From assembly GCA_964518335.1 (NCBI GenBank), contig CAZFDT010000017.1, positions 1 through 64,000 of the forward strand: 64,000 nucleotides of DNA, read 5' to 3'. Below, in pieces: positions 7,307 to 17,868 of the stretch (position 1 is its first letter; each line of letters begins with the position of its first letter). The DNA comes from CAZFDT01 sp964518335. GTDB lineage: Bacteria > Planctomycetota > Phycisphaerae > Phycisphaerales > Phycisphaeraceae. The translations under genes and the position numbers were made by a program. Below the pieces are notes generated by a model. It saw only the letters and a list, made by a program, of their open reading frames with translations. It was not told the DNA's origin and searched no databases.

Positions 7307-8095
7307 ATGACCGACACCGATCTTCCGCCCGCCGAATCGTACGCGGTCCCGCCCGCGACCGGGCTGGCGGTGACCGCGCTGGTGCTGGGCATCGGCTCCT
7401 TCGTGTGCCTGGGCCCGCTGGTGGGCATCCCCGCGATCATTGTCGGGGTGGTGGCGCTGTCGCGCATCCGCAGGCGTCCGGCCGAGTACGGCGGCAAGGG
7501 CATGGCCACCGCGGGCGTCATCCTCGGCGCCGTGAACCTCGTCATGCTCGCGGCGCTCATTGCCATGCTCCTGCCGGCTCTGGCCGCGGCAAGGGATGCT
7601 GCCAAGCAAAGCGTCGCCCTGAGCAATGCCCGGCAGATCATGGTGGGCTTTCATATGTATGCCAGCGAACACGATCTTGCAGCCCCGCCGCATCTGTCGG
7701 CGCTCGTCACCGCGGGCTATTTCGGCGGCGACCCCGGTCTCGTCTTTGTCGATCCGGCCACGACCACCGCGCCGCTGCGGCTCAGCGCGGCCGAGACGCC
7801 CGACGACTGGCGAGAATTGGCGCCGCGCTTCGACAACCACTGTGACTATCTCTACACCGGCGCGGGCTTGAACCTCCGGACCATCCGCGAGCCCTCGACC
7901 TGCATCATCCTCTACACGCGCGACGTGCGGGCCAACCGCCAGCGCGTCGTCGGCTTCGCCGATGGGCACACCGCGTCGGTCGCGCCCGACAGGTTCACCG
8001 CGCTCTTGGCGCAACTCAACGAGGTGCGCCGCGGGCAGAATCTGCCACCGCTGCAGCCCGACACGGTGCAGACGTGGGACGCCGAGGCGCCGTGA
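7307..8095 (+). CDS. DUF4190-type membrane protein with pseudopilin-like tail
   Basis: A 262-residue protein. The first 75 residues hold two membrane segments (TGLAVTALVLGIGSFVCLG and PLVGIPAIIVGVVALSRI) typical of DUF4190. A third hydrophobic segment runs into AARDAAKQSVALSNARQI, the helix typical of planctomycete type II pseudopilins. The C-terminus has FADGHTASV, the motif shared by planctomycete pseudopilin-like proteins. The ATG at 7307 is preceded by AGGAG. It has no secretion neighbours here. The role is unknown; a surface or envelope protein is most likely. Confidence 0.7.
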   Translation: MTDTDLPPAESYAVPPATGLAVTALVLGIGSFVCLGPLVGIPAIIVGVVALSRIRRRPAEYGGKGMATAGVILGAVNLVMLAALIAMLLPALAAARDAAKQSVALSNARQIMVGFHMYASEHDLAAPPHLSALVTAGYFGGDPGLVFVDPATTTAPLRLSAAETPDDWRELAPRFDNHCDYLYTGAGLNLRTIREPSTCIILYTRDVRANRQRVVGFADGHTASVAPDRFTALLAQLNEVRRGQNLPPLQPDTVQTWDAEAP

Positions 8096-8129
8096 GCGAC
8101 GCATCGCGAAGGGCGGCGGCCAGGTTTTG

Positions 8130-9965
<1,836 letters not shown>

Positions 9966-10052
9966 GGTGCGTTCCTTTCCAATGCAAAGCACCCGCCGCG
10001 CGGGGCGCGACAGGTGCGGGTTGACGGATTCATGCCTGGTGCGGACTCATGT

Positions 10053-10141
10053 CGCCTTCCCTTCGCCGGTACGAACCGGATCAGGTTCCAAGGGTGTGAT
10101 CTCAGCCCATGGGAAGCGTGCTTCCGGGGCACCCCTGGCGA
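10053..10141 (-). promoter_or_regulatory. TPP riboswitch (THI element) upstream of thiC
   Basis: Read on the minus strand it has the THI-box landmarks in order: GGGGTGCC, CTGAGA followed by TCACACCC, and then ACCTGATCCGGTTCG with a closing CGAAGGGAA. It ends about 90 bases before the thiC ATG. The aptamer binds thiamine pyrophosphate and lowers thiC expression. No terminator hairpin with a T-run follows, so control of translation initiation is more likely than attenuation. Confidence 0.93.
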
Positions 10142-10162
10142 ACAGTGTGGTAGTGTAGCACG

Positions 10163-11059
10163 TCAGTCCTGAATCGAAAGCTCCGGCACGCCCACATCAA
10201 AGCGTTTTTTCGCCTCGCGCAGATCGATGCGGCCGGCGAGCAAGTCTCCGGCGGCGATCAGGTACTGCATCGCCTTAGCCAACGCACGGGCGTAGCGGCT
10301 GTGGGTGGTATCGGTCGCTTCGACCAGCGCGACGACCTGCTCTGGCGCGGCGTCACCGCCGTGCTGGATGCTGCGAGCGAGTTGAATGATCGGGTCATCG
10401 CGCTGGTAGAAGCGTTTGTCGGTGAGGTACATCTTGACCTTGTCCGCAGGCCAGTGCGCGGCAAGCTCGGCGTAGAGTTCGAGGCGCTTGGGATAAGTCT
10501 GCAGGCCCTTGAAGAAGCGATCGAGCCACGCATGAATGTTGTGCGCGTCCGGGTTCAAGGTGTGCATGGCGATCAGGGCGCGGCGCAGCAGCAGCCGGAA
10601 CAGTGCCTCGCCTTCGGCGGGCAGGGGGGTGAGCAGGTCGGGGGTGAACGGCCACGCCGTCGTCCCTTCGCCGCCGCCGTACACCTCGCGCCACACGCAG
10701 ATGTCCTGCATGATCTTCGACTCGTCGGCGTCGCCGCCGCCGTCGGGATCGCCGCGCCAGCAGTTGGTGATGGGCTTGGTCAGACGGTCGGCCGCACGAT
10801 GCGTGAGCGACCCGAGGACGAACGCGAGCTTGCGGTCGGTCAGCGGGTCGCGCTGATCGGGAGGCAGAGCGTACTGCTGCGCGGCCCAGACGATGACGTC
10901 ACCACTCCAGGTGTCGGCGCTGCGCGTCACGCTGCCCATGTGGGCGTCGTCGCGGCAGGCGTCGAACAGCGCTTTGAACTGGTCGTGGACCTGCGGGTGC
11001 AGTCGTGCGAGACGAAACGTGTCGTCACAGATACCCAGGTGCGCGATGTGATCGGACAT
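10163..11059 (-). CDS. unknown protein, possibly phospholipase C-like helical fold
   Basis: A 298-residue soluble, mostly helical protein without a signal peptide. Its start HIAHLGICDDTF and the block FVLGSLTHRAADRL faintly resemble zinc-dependent phospholipase C-like proteins, in which histidines and acids bind metals. Several histidines (HRAADR, HTLNPDAHN) could be ligands. The ATG at 11059 has no clear ribosome site. It precedes the thiC riboswitch on the same strand by about 20 bases. The assignment is tentative; I would call it hypothetical unless a structure prediction supports the fold. Confidence 0.7.
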   Translation of the reverse strand: MSDHIAHLGICDDTFRLARLHPQVHDQFKALFDACRDDAHMGSVTRSADTWSGDVIVWAAQQYALPPDQRDPLTDRKLAFVLGSLTHRAADRLTKPITNCWRGDPDGGGDADESKIMQDICVWREVYGGGEGTTAWPFTPDLLTPLPAEGEALFRLLLRRALIAMHTLNPDAHNIHAWLDRFFKGLQTYPKRLELYAELAAHWPADKVKMYLTDKRFYQRDDPIIQLARSIQHGGDAAPEQVVALVEATDTTHSRYARALAKAMQYLIAAGDLLAGRIDLREAKKRFDVGVPELSIQD

Positions 11060-11071
11060 GGGCCAAGTGTA

Positions 11072-11791
11072 TCACGAGCGCGCAGGTGCGGTGCGGCGTC
11101 GCAACAGGGCCAGGCTCGTCCCCAGAAGCACTGCCAGCGACGACGGCTCGGGGATGTTGGCTTCGCTGACCAGGCCGTTGGGTCGGGCGATGAAATTGAT
11201 CTTGTTGGTGAGAATGACCAGGTCGCTGCTGCCATAGGCGGTGTTGTGGAGCGAGCCGGTTTGGCCTGCCTTGATGCCGAAGTGGCCCCACACGGGCATG
11301 CGGCTGGAGAGGAAGGAGACGGTATAGTCGCCGCTGGTTTGCTCGAAGTCGCCGAACTTGAGACCGCCGGTGATCTGGCTCTCATGCGGGAACGACGCGG
11401 TGGTGAATTCGAGCTCGTCCGGTGGCTGGCCGTTGACCATCAGATCGAAGATCGCCAGCGGGTCGGCCAGGACACTGCCCGACAGCGCGTCGTCGCTGAT
11501 GTCGATGACGACGTGGCTGAGTCCGAATCGTCGGGCGCCCAGGCCGGTGAAGGTGTAAGTGTAGCGGAGGAAATCGCCCTCGGGCACGATGTGCCAGGTG
11601 AGTGAGGGGTTGGCGTACATGGTCGCGGGGTTCTGCGTCAAGCCGTTGCCCAGGGAGCGAAGCGTGACCGGGCCCGACCAGTCGGAGAAAGGCACGGGAT
11701 CGCCGTAGATGGATTGGGCTTGGGCGGCTGCGACCGCGACAAGGCTCACATACACCCACACCCCGATCGTCTTGCACAGACCGACCGACAT
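11072..11791 (-). CDS. PEP-CTERM exported protein
   Basis: A 239-residue secreted protein. It has an N-terminal signal peptide (residues 1-26, ending AAAQAQS), a beta-rich middle and a C-terminal sorting tail, IPEPSSLAVLLG plus RRR. The tail is the PEP-CTERM signal recognised by an exosortase, which removes it during export to the surface or matrix. The ATG at 11791 has GAGGAAC upstream. No exosortase lies in the window. The mature domain is not recognised. It is only 12 bases upstream of the hypothetical gene on the same strand. Confidence 0.85.
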   Translation of the reverse strand: MSVGLCKTIGVWVYVSLVAVAAAQAQSIYGDPVPFSDWSGPVTLRSLGNGLTQNPATMYANPSLTWHIVPEGDFLRYTYTFTGLGARRFGLSHVVIDISDDALSGSVLADPLAIFDLMVNGQPPDELEFTTASFPHESQITGGLKFGDFEQTSGDYTVSFLSSRMPVWGHFGIKAGQTGSLHNTAYGSSDLVILTNKINFIARPNGLVSEANIPEPSSLAVLLGTSLALLRRRTAPARS

Positions 11792-11858
11792 GGGACGTTC
11801 CTCATCGCCAGCGAGCCGATTCTCCCCTCGGCGACGCCGACGTGCGATCTTACCTATC

Positions 11859-12683
11859 TTACTGCGTGAGGGGCTGGTTAATCAAGGACTTGACGGGTTT
11901 GCGAGGCGGCTGGGTGAACCAGCGGATGACGCGCTGGATGGCGACATCCCAGTAGTCCCAGGTGTGTCCGAAGCCGGGGTCTTCGTCGTAAAGCACGTCC
12001 AAGCCGATGGTTCTGGCGTGGTTGCGGAAGGCCAGATTCTCGGCCAGCAGGAAGTCCTTGTCGCCGCAGCACTGGTATAGACGGGGCTTGGGCTTGCGGC
12101 TGTGGGCCAGCTTTTTGGCCAGGTGGAACAGGTCGTTGTCGCTGCGGCTGACGCGGGCGGGCGGGCCGAACACCCGCCGCATCTCGGCCACCCAGTTCTT
12201 GTCGCGCCCCACCGTGCGGCTGCGGGCATCCATCGCCCCGCTGAGCGACGCCCCGCCCGCGAATCGCTCCGGGTGGCTCAAGGCCATCTTGAACGCCCCG
12301 TACCCTCCCATCGACAGGCCCGCGACGAAGTTCAGCTCGCGTCGATCGGACAGCCCGAAGAACCCCCGCGCCGCCTGCGGCACGTCCTCGCTCACGTGCT
12401 GCCAATACCGTGGCCCGCTAGCCATGTCCGTGTAGAACCCCCGGTGGGTCGTGGGCATGACCACCGCCAGCCCAGCCTCTTCGGCGTAACGCTCGATCGA
12501 CGTCCACCGCATCCAGATCGTGTGATCGTCCGACAGGCCGTGCAGCAGGTACAGCGTTGGAATCGCCTTGGGCCCACGCGTCCGCCGCGGCCCCGCCAGG
12601 CACGCCGCCTGCGGCAGCAGCACCCATATCTCCGACTGCATCTGAAGAGCACTGGACCAGAAGTGACATTGGATGAAAGCCAT
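11859..12683 (-). CDS. alpha/beta-hydrolase esterase (esterase D family)
   Basis: A 274-residue hydrolase of the esterase D/antigen 85 type. It has YLLHGLSDD after the second strand, the nucleophile elbow GLSMGGYGA (serine near residue 131), an acid in CGDKDF and a C-terminal histidine in GFGHTWDYWD. There is no signal peptide, so it should be cytoplasmic. S-formylglutathione hydrolases share this fold, but the substrate here is open. The ATG at 12683 is 63 bases from the divergent recX start. The gene is transcribed away from recX and shares its promoter region. Confidence 0.85.
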   Translation of the reverse strand: MAFIQCHFWSSALQMQSEIWVLLPQAACLAGPRRTRGPKAIPTLYLLHGLSDDHTIWMRWTSIERYAEEAGLAVVMPTTHRGFYTDMASGPRYWQHVSEDVPQAARGFFGLSDRRELNFVAGLSMGGYGAFKMALSHPERFAGGASLSGAMDARSRTVGRDKNWVAEMRRVFGPPARVSRSDNDLFHLAKKLAHSRKPKPRLYQCCGDKDFLLAENLAFRNHARTIGLDVLYDEDPGFGHTWDYWDVAIQRVIRWFTQPPRKPVKSLINQPLTQ

Positions 12684-12746
12684 GGCGGGCGCGTCGCGAG
12701 GGGTGAGTGGTGTGTGGTTGGTGCGGACTGGTATCGTAAGGCCGTC

Positions 12747-13247
12747 ATGGCAGCACGCAAGCCGCAGACACCGGAAGAGAAGGCGTACCGCGTGGCGCTG
12801 TCGCGCCTCAATCGCGCGGCGATGAGCCGTGCCAGACTGGCCGCCAAGCTTGCCGCTGCCGGCTTCGACGACGCGACCTGTGCCGCAGTCCTGGATCGTC
12901 TGGCAAGCGCCGGCCTGCTCGACGACGAAGCCTACGCCCGCGCGTTGATCGACGAGTTCGCCGCCGCCGGCGACGCCGCGCCGCGCCTGCGTCAGAAGCT
13001 GTTGCAGCGAGGCGTGGACGAAACGCTCGCCGATCGCCTCCTGCGATCCCACAGCGACCCGCGCGACAACTTGGCGCAGGCCCGCGCTTTTGCCGCGAGC
13101 AGGCTGCGCGGCATGGCCCGCCTCGACGCCGTCGCCCGTGCGCGTCGTCTCGCCGGCGCCCTGGCGCGGCGAGGCTATGACGCCGACATCGTCGAAACCA
13201 TCGTCGCCGAACTCGTCGGCAGCGCGATGGACCCTAGCGCAGACTGA
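12747..13247 (+). CDS. recX: RecX-family regulator of recombination
   Basis: A 166-residue, very basic and helical protein built of three-helix repeats, typical of RecX, which caps and modulates RecA filaments. Recognisable pieces are ALSRLNRAAMSRARLAAKL, LDRLASAGLLDDEAYARALI and RLRQKLLQRGVDETLADRLL. Length fits the family (about 150-170). recA is not nearby. The ATG at 12747 is the first in frame after the promoter region shared with the divergent esterase. Confidence 0.85.
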   Translation: MAARKPQTPEEKAYRVALSRLNRAAMSRARLAAKLAAAGFDDATCAAVLDRLASAGLLDDEAYARALIDEFAAAGDAAPRLRQKLLQRGVDETLADRLLRSHSDPRDNLAQARAFAASRLRGMARLDAVARARRLAGALARRGYDADIVETIVAELVGSAMDPSAD

Positions 13248-13376
13248 CTGACCGCTACAAAGCGCATCACCGCGCCGTCGCGCTGCCGCGTGGGCGGCAT
13301 CGCCGTCCAGTGCGCCCGCCGCGGTGTCGATAACCGCCAAGGGGGTAATAGCGTCGCTCGCTGGAAAGGACCGTCT

Positions 13377-14615
13377 GTGAACACGCTGTTTGTCACCCCG
13401 CGTTTGCCCCGCGCTGACGATCCGATGGCGGCCCGCCAGTGGCATCTGCTGCGCATGCTGCGCGAGCAGGGCTTCGAGGTGAACCTGTTGTGGCTGATGA
13501 TGCCCGATGCCGCGTCGGCGGACGTCACTCCGCTGGAGGCGATGGGCGTGCGTGTGAAGCGGATCGTCGGTCAGCCGGACCATCGCCTGGGGTCTGGGCG
13601 ACAGCGCCAGCCCATGCCGCAGCCTCAGCTCACTGCCGCGGCCGAGGAGCTTGTCGCCGACGCCGCGCTGGTGGTGTGTGGTGACGCGCTGTGCCACGTG
13701 TACGTCCGGGACCTGCTTTGGCCGATGTCGCGTCCGCCGTTCTGCCTGGTGGATCTGGCCGAGCCGGAAAGTTCACGGCTGATGACGCAGGCGCGCAGCA
13801 CGTCGGCATTTCGCGCCTGGAAGCTGCGCGCCCGCGCCGAGGCGCTGCGCCACGTCGAAGGCTCGGCCGCCTTTCAGGCTGACCTGGTGCTCGTGTCCAA
13901 CATGGTGGACCTGGAGATGCTTGCCCAGCGAGCCGCCGACGCCAACCTGTGGGTGGTCGCCGACGGCATCGATGCCCCGCCGGCCCAGGCGCCGCCTCTG
14001 GACGGGCACGGCATCCTGCTGGCGGCCGATCTGGCCCAGATCGCCCATCAGCAGGCGGGGGCGTGGTTCGTGCGCGAGGTCATGCCCCGCGTGCGGCGTG
14101 AGGTGAGCGATGCCGTGGCCCACGTGCGTGCGCCGCGTCTGCCGTGGTCGCTTCGCCGTGCGTCGGCATCGGGGGTGCTGCAATGGCATCGTGGCGGAGA
14201 CGAACCCGCCGCAGTCCGCACGCTGGCGGGTCAGTGCGGCGTTTGCGTCGCGCCCGAGCGGCAGGCCCGCGGCGCGGCCGACACCGTTCTGCACGCCATG
14301 GCCATGGGCCGCCCTGTCGTCTGCACCCGTGCCGTCGCCACCACGCTGCCGATGGAGGTGGGGGCTGCCCCAGTCATCGCCGACCGCGCCGATGAGCTGG
14401 CGTCGGCCTTGGTCACGCTCATGCGCGACCGCCATGAGGCTGCCCGCATCGGCGACAAGGGCCAGCGCCTCGTCCGCGAGCACGCCACCTGGTCGGCGCA
14501 GTGGTCGCGCGTCGGCGCCCTGCTGGCGGAGCTGGCCGCCCAGCGCTCGCCGCGCATCGCCAGCGACCACCACCCGGCCCGACCGGTCCCCGCCGCCGAC
14601 AGCGTTGTCATCTGA
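13377..14615 (+). CDS. glycosyltransferase-like protein (GT-B fold)
   Basis: A 412-residue protein with the layout of GT4-type glycosyltransferases. The N-terminus NTLFVTPRLPRADDPMAAR fits the acceptor-side domain. The C-terminal domain carries ADTVLHAMAMGRPVVCT, the conserved donor-binding helix, then VREHATWSAQW. I chose the GTG at 13377 because AAAGGA lies about 9 bases upstream. Upstream in-frame codons lack such a site. Acceptor and sugar are unknown; a surface polysaccharide is likely, as PEP-CTERM bacteria usually make one. Confidence 0.75.
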   Translation: MNTLFVTPRLPRADDPMAARQWHLLRMLREQGFEVNLLWLMMPDAASADVTPLEAMGVRVKRIVGQPDHRLGSGRQRQPMPQPQLTAAAEELVADAALVVCGDALCHVYVRDLLWPMSRPPFCLVDLAEPESSRLMTQARSTSAFRAWKLRARAEALRHVEGSAAFQADLVLVSNMVDLEMLAQRAADANLWVVADGIDAPPAQAPPLDGHGILLAADLAQIAHQQAGAWFVREVMPRVRREVSDAVAHVRAPRLPWSLRRASASGVLQWHRGGDEPAAVRTLAGQCGVCVAPERQARGAADTVLHAMAMGRPVVCTRAVATTLPMEVGAAPVIADRADELASALVTLMRDRHEAARIGDKGQRLVREHATWSAQWSRVGALLAELAAQRSPRIASDHHPARPVPAADSVVI

Positions 14616-14706
14616 CCGACGACGCCCACGCCCACGGTCGATCGCGTCGTCCCCGCGTCGGATCGTGTAAGATCGCCGCCATCGCCGTCTCCCCCGCCTA
14701 ACGCCG

Positions 14707-16122
14707 ATGGTTCGCGCTTTCATCGCATCGTTTCATCCCGCTCGCCAGCCGTGGATCACCCGGCACAGCTATCGCCGCGAGCTGATCACGTCGATGACCA
14801 TGCCCGCGGCCCTGTCGCTGGTCGAGGGCAACGTCGTAGGCGTGCTGGCGGAAAAGGCGTTCAACGCCGGCCCGGTCGCGTTCGCCACGATCATGGGCGC
14901 GGGCATGTTCGCCCACCTCACCAGCTTTTTCTGGGCCTGGCTGGCACGCGGTCGGCCCAAGGTGCGCTTCATCAACGCTCTGCAGTTGGCCACCCTCGCC
15001 TGCGTCGCCGCCGTCGCTTTCCTCCCCGCCTCCGTCTGGGGCGTCTGGCTTCTGGTCGCCCTGGTCATCACCAGCCGATGCCTCATGGCCGGCATCGTCA
15101 CCATCCGCAGCACCGTCTGGCGACACAACTACCCACGCACCGTCCGCGCCAGCGTCACCGGCCGACTCGCCAACGTCGCCAGCCTCATCGTCGCCGTCGT
15201 CCCACTCGTCGGCTACCTGATGCTCGACCGCAATCCCGAGGCCTTCCGCCTGCTCTACCCCCTCAGCGCCGTCCTGGCCATGCTCGGCGTCTGGGCCTTC
15301 TCCAAGGTGCGCCTGCGCGGCGAGCGCGAGCTGCTGCGATTCGAGAGCCAGCCCGCCTCCCAGCCCCAGCCCAAGGGCGAGGCCGGCTCCATCTACGAGT
15401 TCGACAAGCAGGCCAACCCCACCTTCTGGCAGGTCCTCCGCCAGGACCGCTTCTACCGCGGCTACATGTTCTGGCAGTTCGTCGCCGGCTCGGCGAACAT
15501 GGCCAGCGAAACCGTCCTCGTCTATATGCTGGCGAGCATCACCTTCGGCATCGCCATCGGCGGGGCGTCGGTCGAGTACGTCGTGGCCATCCTGCTGAGC
15601 ACCGCCGTGCCCATGGCCGTCGCCACCGCCGTCATGCCTCGCTGGGCCAGGCTGCTCGACCGCATGCACATCGCCGCGTTCCGCGTGCGCCACGCCTGGA
15701 TCTGGGTCGCCGACCAGATGCTCAACTGGGTCGGGGCCATGACCTGGTACGTCACCGAATCGCCCGCTGCCGCCCTGGCCGTCCTGGGCGCCGCCCGCGT
15801 CATGCAGGGCGTCGCCCGCGCCGGCGGCATGCTCGCCTGGAACCTCGGACACAACGACTTCGCCGACCGCCGTCTCGTCGCACTCTACATGGGCATCCAC
15901 GTCACCCTCACCGGCCTCCGCGGCGCCATCGTCCCCTTCGCCGCCATGGCGCTCTACAAAGGCGTCTCCCTGGGCCAACCCGACGCCGCCATCACCCTCC
16001 TGCCCAGCATCGGCCCCCACGTCTTCCTCCTCACCGCCGCCTGCGCCCTGGCCAGCGAGTTCGGCTTCCGACACCTCAACAACTCCCTCACCCGCCACGG
16101 CAACCACATCCCCACAGACTGA
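14707..16122 (+). CDS. MFS-type integral membrane transporter
   Basis: A 471-residue protein with about twelve membrane segments in two halves and a hydrophilic loop near residues 210-245. It resembles MFS carriers of the kind found next to glycosyltransferases. There is no signal peptide and no substrate motif. It follows the glycosyltransferase by 91 bases on the same strand and may be co-transcribed. The substrate is unknown; a polysaccharide precursor or efflux role is possible. Confidence 0.75.
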   Translation: MVRAFIASFHPARQPWITRHSYRRELITSMTMPAALSLVEGNVVGVLAEKAFNAGPVAFATIMGAGMFAHLTSFFWAWLARGRPKVRFINALQLATLACVAAVAFLPASVWGVWLLVALVITSRCLMAGIVTIRSTVWRHNYPRTVRASVTGRLANVASLIVAVVPLVGYLMLDRNPEAFRLLYPLSAVLAMLGVWAFSKVRLRGERELLRFESQPASQPQPKGEAGSIYEFDKQANPTFWQVLRQDRFYRGYMFWQFVAGSANMASETVLVYMLASITFGIAIGGASVEYVVAILLSTAVPMAVATAVMPRWARLLDRMHIAAFRVRHAWIWVADQMLNWVGAMTWYVTESPAAALAVLGAARVMQGVARAGGMLAWNLGHNDFADRRLVALYMGIHVTLTGLRGAIVPFAAMALYKGVSLGQPDAAITLLPSIGPHVFLLTAACALASEFGFRHLNNSLTRHGNHIPTD

Positions 16123-16250
16123 CCCCCCCCGGAATCGCAAGTTTTCCACAACGAACGGGCGGCTTCAGCTTCCGGGGCTAATCGGAATCACTGGATTTTC
16201 ACCTTCACCAGTCGATGCGCCTGCTATTTCGGCAGTGGGCCTCCGGCGAC

Positions 16251-16541
16251 ATGGCTGATGGCTGATGGATGCTGTGAAGCCAAACCACTGCATGCGATCA
16301 TTCCCATCTGTCTCGCGGCTTCCAGTTCCTGATCCCTGATCCCTGCTCCCTTCCGCCTTTTGCCCTTTGCCCTTTGCATTTTGCTTTCCGATACCCCATA
16401 CCCGATACCCGATACCCGCTCCTTCCCCTCCGTCCACTGCAACACTTCATTCTACCCCCGCCCCGTGCGGCGCATAGTCGTCGCGGGGGATTTCTCCGGG
16501 GGTCCGGGGGTCCGGGGTAGGGACGAGGGATGAGGGACGAG
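16251..16541. repeat. patchwork of five heptamer tandem repeats
   Basis: Five different seven-base units each repeat 3-4 times, with small changes. They are ATGGCTG at 16251-16271, CCTGATC at 16328-16348, CCCTTTG at 16356-16383, CGATACC at 16389-16416 and GGACGAG at 16521-16541. All have the same period of seven although the units are unrelated. Open frames across this area are low-complexity by-products. Confidence 0.85.
16498..16522 (+). other. candidate G-quadruplex tract
   Basis: Four runs of 3-5 guanines are separated by TCC, TCC and TA. This fits the G3+N1-7 pattern for an intramolecular quadruplex. It lies within the heptamer-repeat patch and far from any gene start. Confidence 0.5.
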
Positions 16542-16771
16542 GGCCAAGGCCCTGGCAGATGAAGCCGCGGAGCGCTGCGGTTGCCCGCGGACCTCTGATC
16601 TCCGACCCCGTGCCGCCGCGATGCTCGATGCCTGCGGCCTTGACCCCGCCGCGCCGCGGCCGAGGGTACAATGCCCCCGCATCGTCCCCGCCGGGAGTTC
16701 GCCCATGCATCGCCCCTTGGCTGAGCCCGCCGCCGCCCGCCGCACGATCAACGCCACCCCATCACGCGGCT

Positions 16772-16784
16772 GCTGCAGTGAACC
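16772..16784 (+). repeat. copy of dispersed 13-mer GCTGCASTGRNCC
   Basis: Exact match, GCTGCAGTGAACC. Intergenic, just before the AT-rich DUF2971 gene. Confidence 0.8.
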
Positions 16785-16881
16785 CGTTTTCAGGGTCAGA
16801 CCCTGTTTCGATACCCTTTTCATCTACCGCAACACACTGGTGGTGATGGTATGATTTGTTCCAGGACTACGAAGGCAGACA

Positions 16882-17709
16882 ATGACGTTCATTGATCAAA
16901 TCTACCGCACACCTCCTAAGACCCTCTACCATTACACAACGTTAGCAGGCATTAAAGGAATCATTGAAAGCCAATCATTCTGGCTGTCAAGCGCGATTCA
17001 TCTGAATGATCCGCTGGAGCTTCGTTATCTCGATGAGATGGTCGAGCGCCGACTCCGCGAGAGACATGGCGAGAGTGCCGTAGCCGAAATGCTTTCACGC
17101 GTCTATGAAGACGCCGGTTCGCCGATTGAAAAGTTTGAACTTGCCGTGTTTCATCAGGCGTATAGAACAATCCATATCTCGCCGACTGGCGCATCGACAT
17201 TTTGCATCTCATTCAGTGAACGATATGACGACATACCACACTGGCGACTATATGCAGATGAAGGGACGGGCGTCTGTTTGCATGTGAACACAGCACAACT
17301 CGACGCGCATTTCGCGCTACTGATCTATCAACCTGATCAGCAAGTGGCACTCTTCGATGCTCTCACCAGTTTCCACGAATCGCAGCAGGGATCGGCACAG
17401 GAGCGTTTGGGCAGGGCATGTGACGATTACTATTTCATAAGGGCCGTCTGTAAGTCTCCCTACTTCAGCCATGAGAATGAGTGGAGATTATTCAACGTCT
17501 GGCCAAATGATCGGATCCAATTTCGCGTTGCTGAGAGGTCTTTAGTTCCTTACCTCTCTATGCCGGTGCCGCTTGATGCTATCTCACACATAACGTTTGG
17601 TCCCCGCTGCGATGCAGACGTAATGTTTGTATCGATGTCGTTGCTCTGGGACAGCATTGGAGCCGTTTGCGAACGAGGTTGGCAAAGGTCGGGCGTGCGA
17701 TTGAGATGA
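16882..17709 (+). CDS. DUF2971 protein, AT-rich accessory gene
   Basis: A 275-residue soluble protein. The opening block LYHYTTLAGIKGIIESQ followed by SSAIHLNDPLE is the signature of DUF2971. A central FCISFSERYDDIPHWRLYADEG and a later YFSHENEWRLF also fit the family. Some relatives occur in phage-defence loci, but the biochemistry is not established. The ATG at 16882 has GAAGG about 9 bases upstream. GC content and codon choice are visibly lower than in all neighbours, and the gene follows a repeat patch. Recent acquisition is likely. Confidence 0.8.
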   Translation: MTFIDQIYRTPPKTLYHYTTLAGIKGIIESQSFWLSSAIHLNDPLELRYLDEMVERRLRERHGESAVAEMLSRVYEDAGSPIEKFELAVFHQAYRTIHISPTGASTFCISFSERYDDIPHWRLYADEGTGVCLHVNTAQLDAHFALLIYQPDQQVALFDALTSFHESQQGSAQERLGRACDDYYFIRAVCKSPYFSHENEWRLFNVWPNDRIQFRVAERSLVPYLSMPVPLDAISHITFGPRCDADVMFVSMSLLWDSIGAVCERGWQRSGVRLR

Positions 17710-17844
17710 GCGAGGAACCGAATAGACGGATAAGGGTATGCGTACATTATTCGCGGGTGCTACTGCTTATGAAATCACACCAAAGAATTGAACTCGTACC
17801 CATTTCGTCCTCAGTCGGGAGAACTGAATCCGGCGCGCTCACCA

Positions 17845-17864
17845 CGCGTGGGGAAGTCCACGCG
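17845..17864. terminator. hairpin between convergent genes
   Basis: CGCGTGG (17845-17851) pairs with CCACGCG (17858-17864) across a 6-base loop. It lies between the stop of the DUF2971 gene and the stop of the sulfatase gene. It has no T-run, so its terminator activity is tentative. Confidence 0.4.
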
Positions 17865-17868
17865 AGCC

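Larger units (their letters stand above)
16123..16881. other. 759-base noncoding accessory interval
   Basis: No protein with normal coding character is seen on either strand. The interval holds five blocks of heptamer repeats, a G-rich tract, and an exact copy of the dispersed 13-mer at 16772. The sequence after about 16800 becomes AT-rich and leads into the DUF2971 gene. Confidence 0.7.

Noticed and set aside
16224..16445. Minus-strand frames over the repeat patch
   Set aside because: They translate heptamer repeats into low-complexity peptides with no start signal; not a gene.
16251..16541. CRISPR-like array
   Set aside because: Units are 7 bases long with no spacers and no cas genes nearby.
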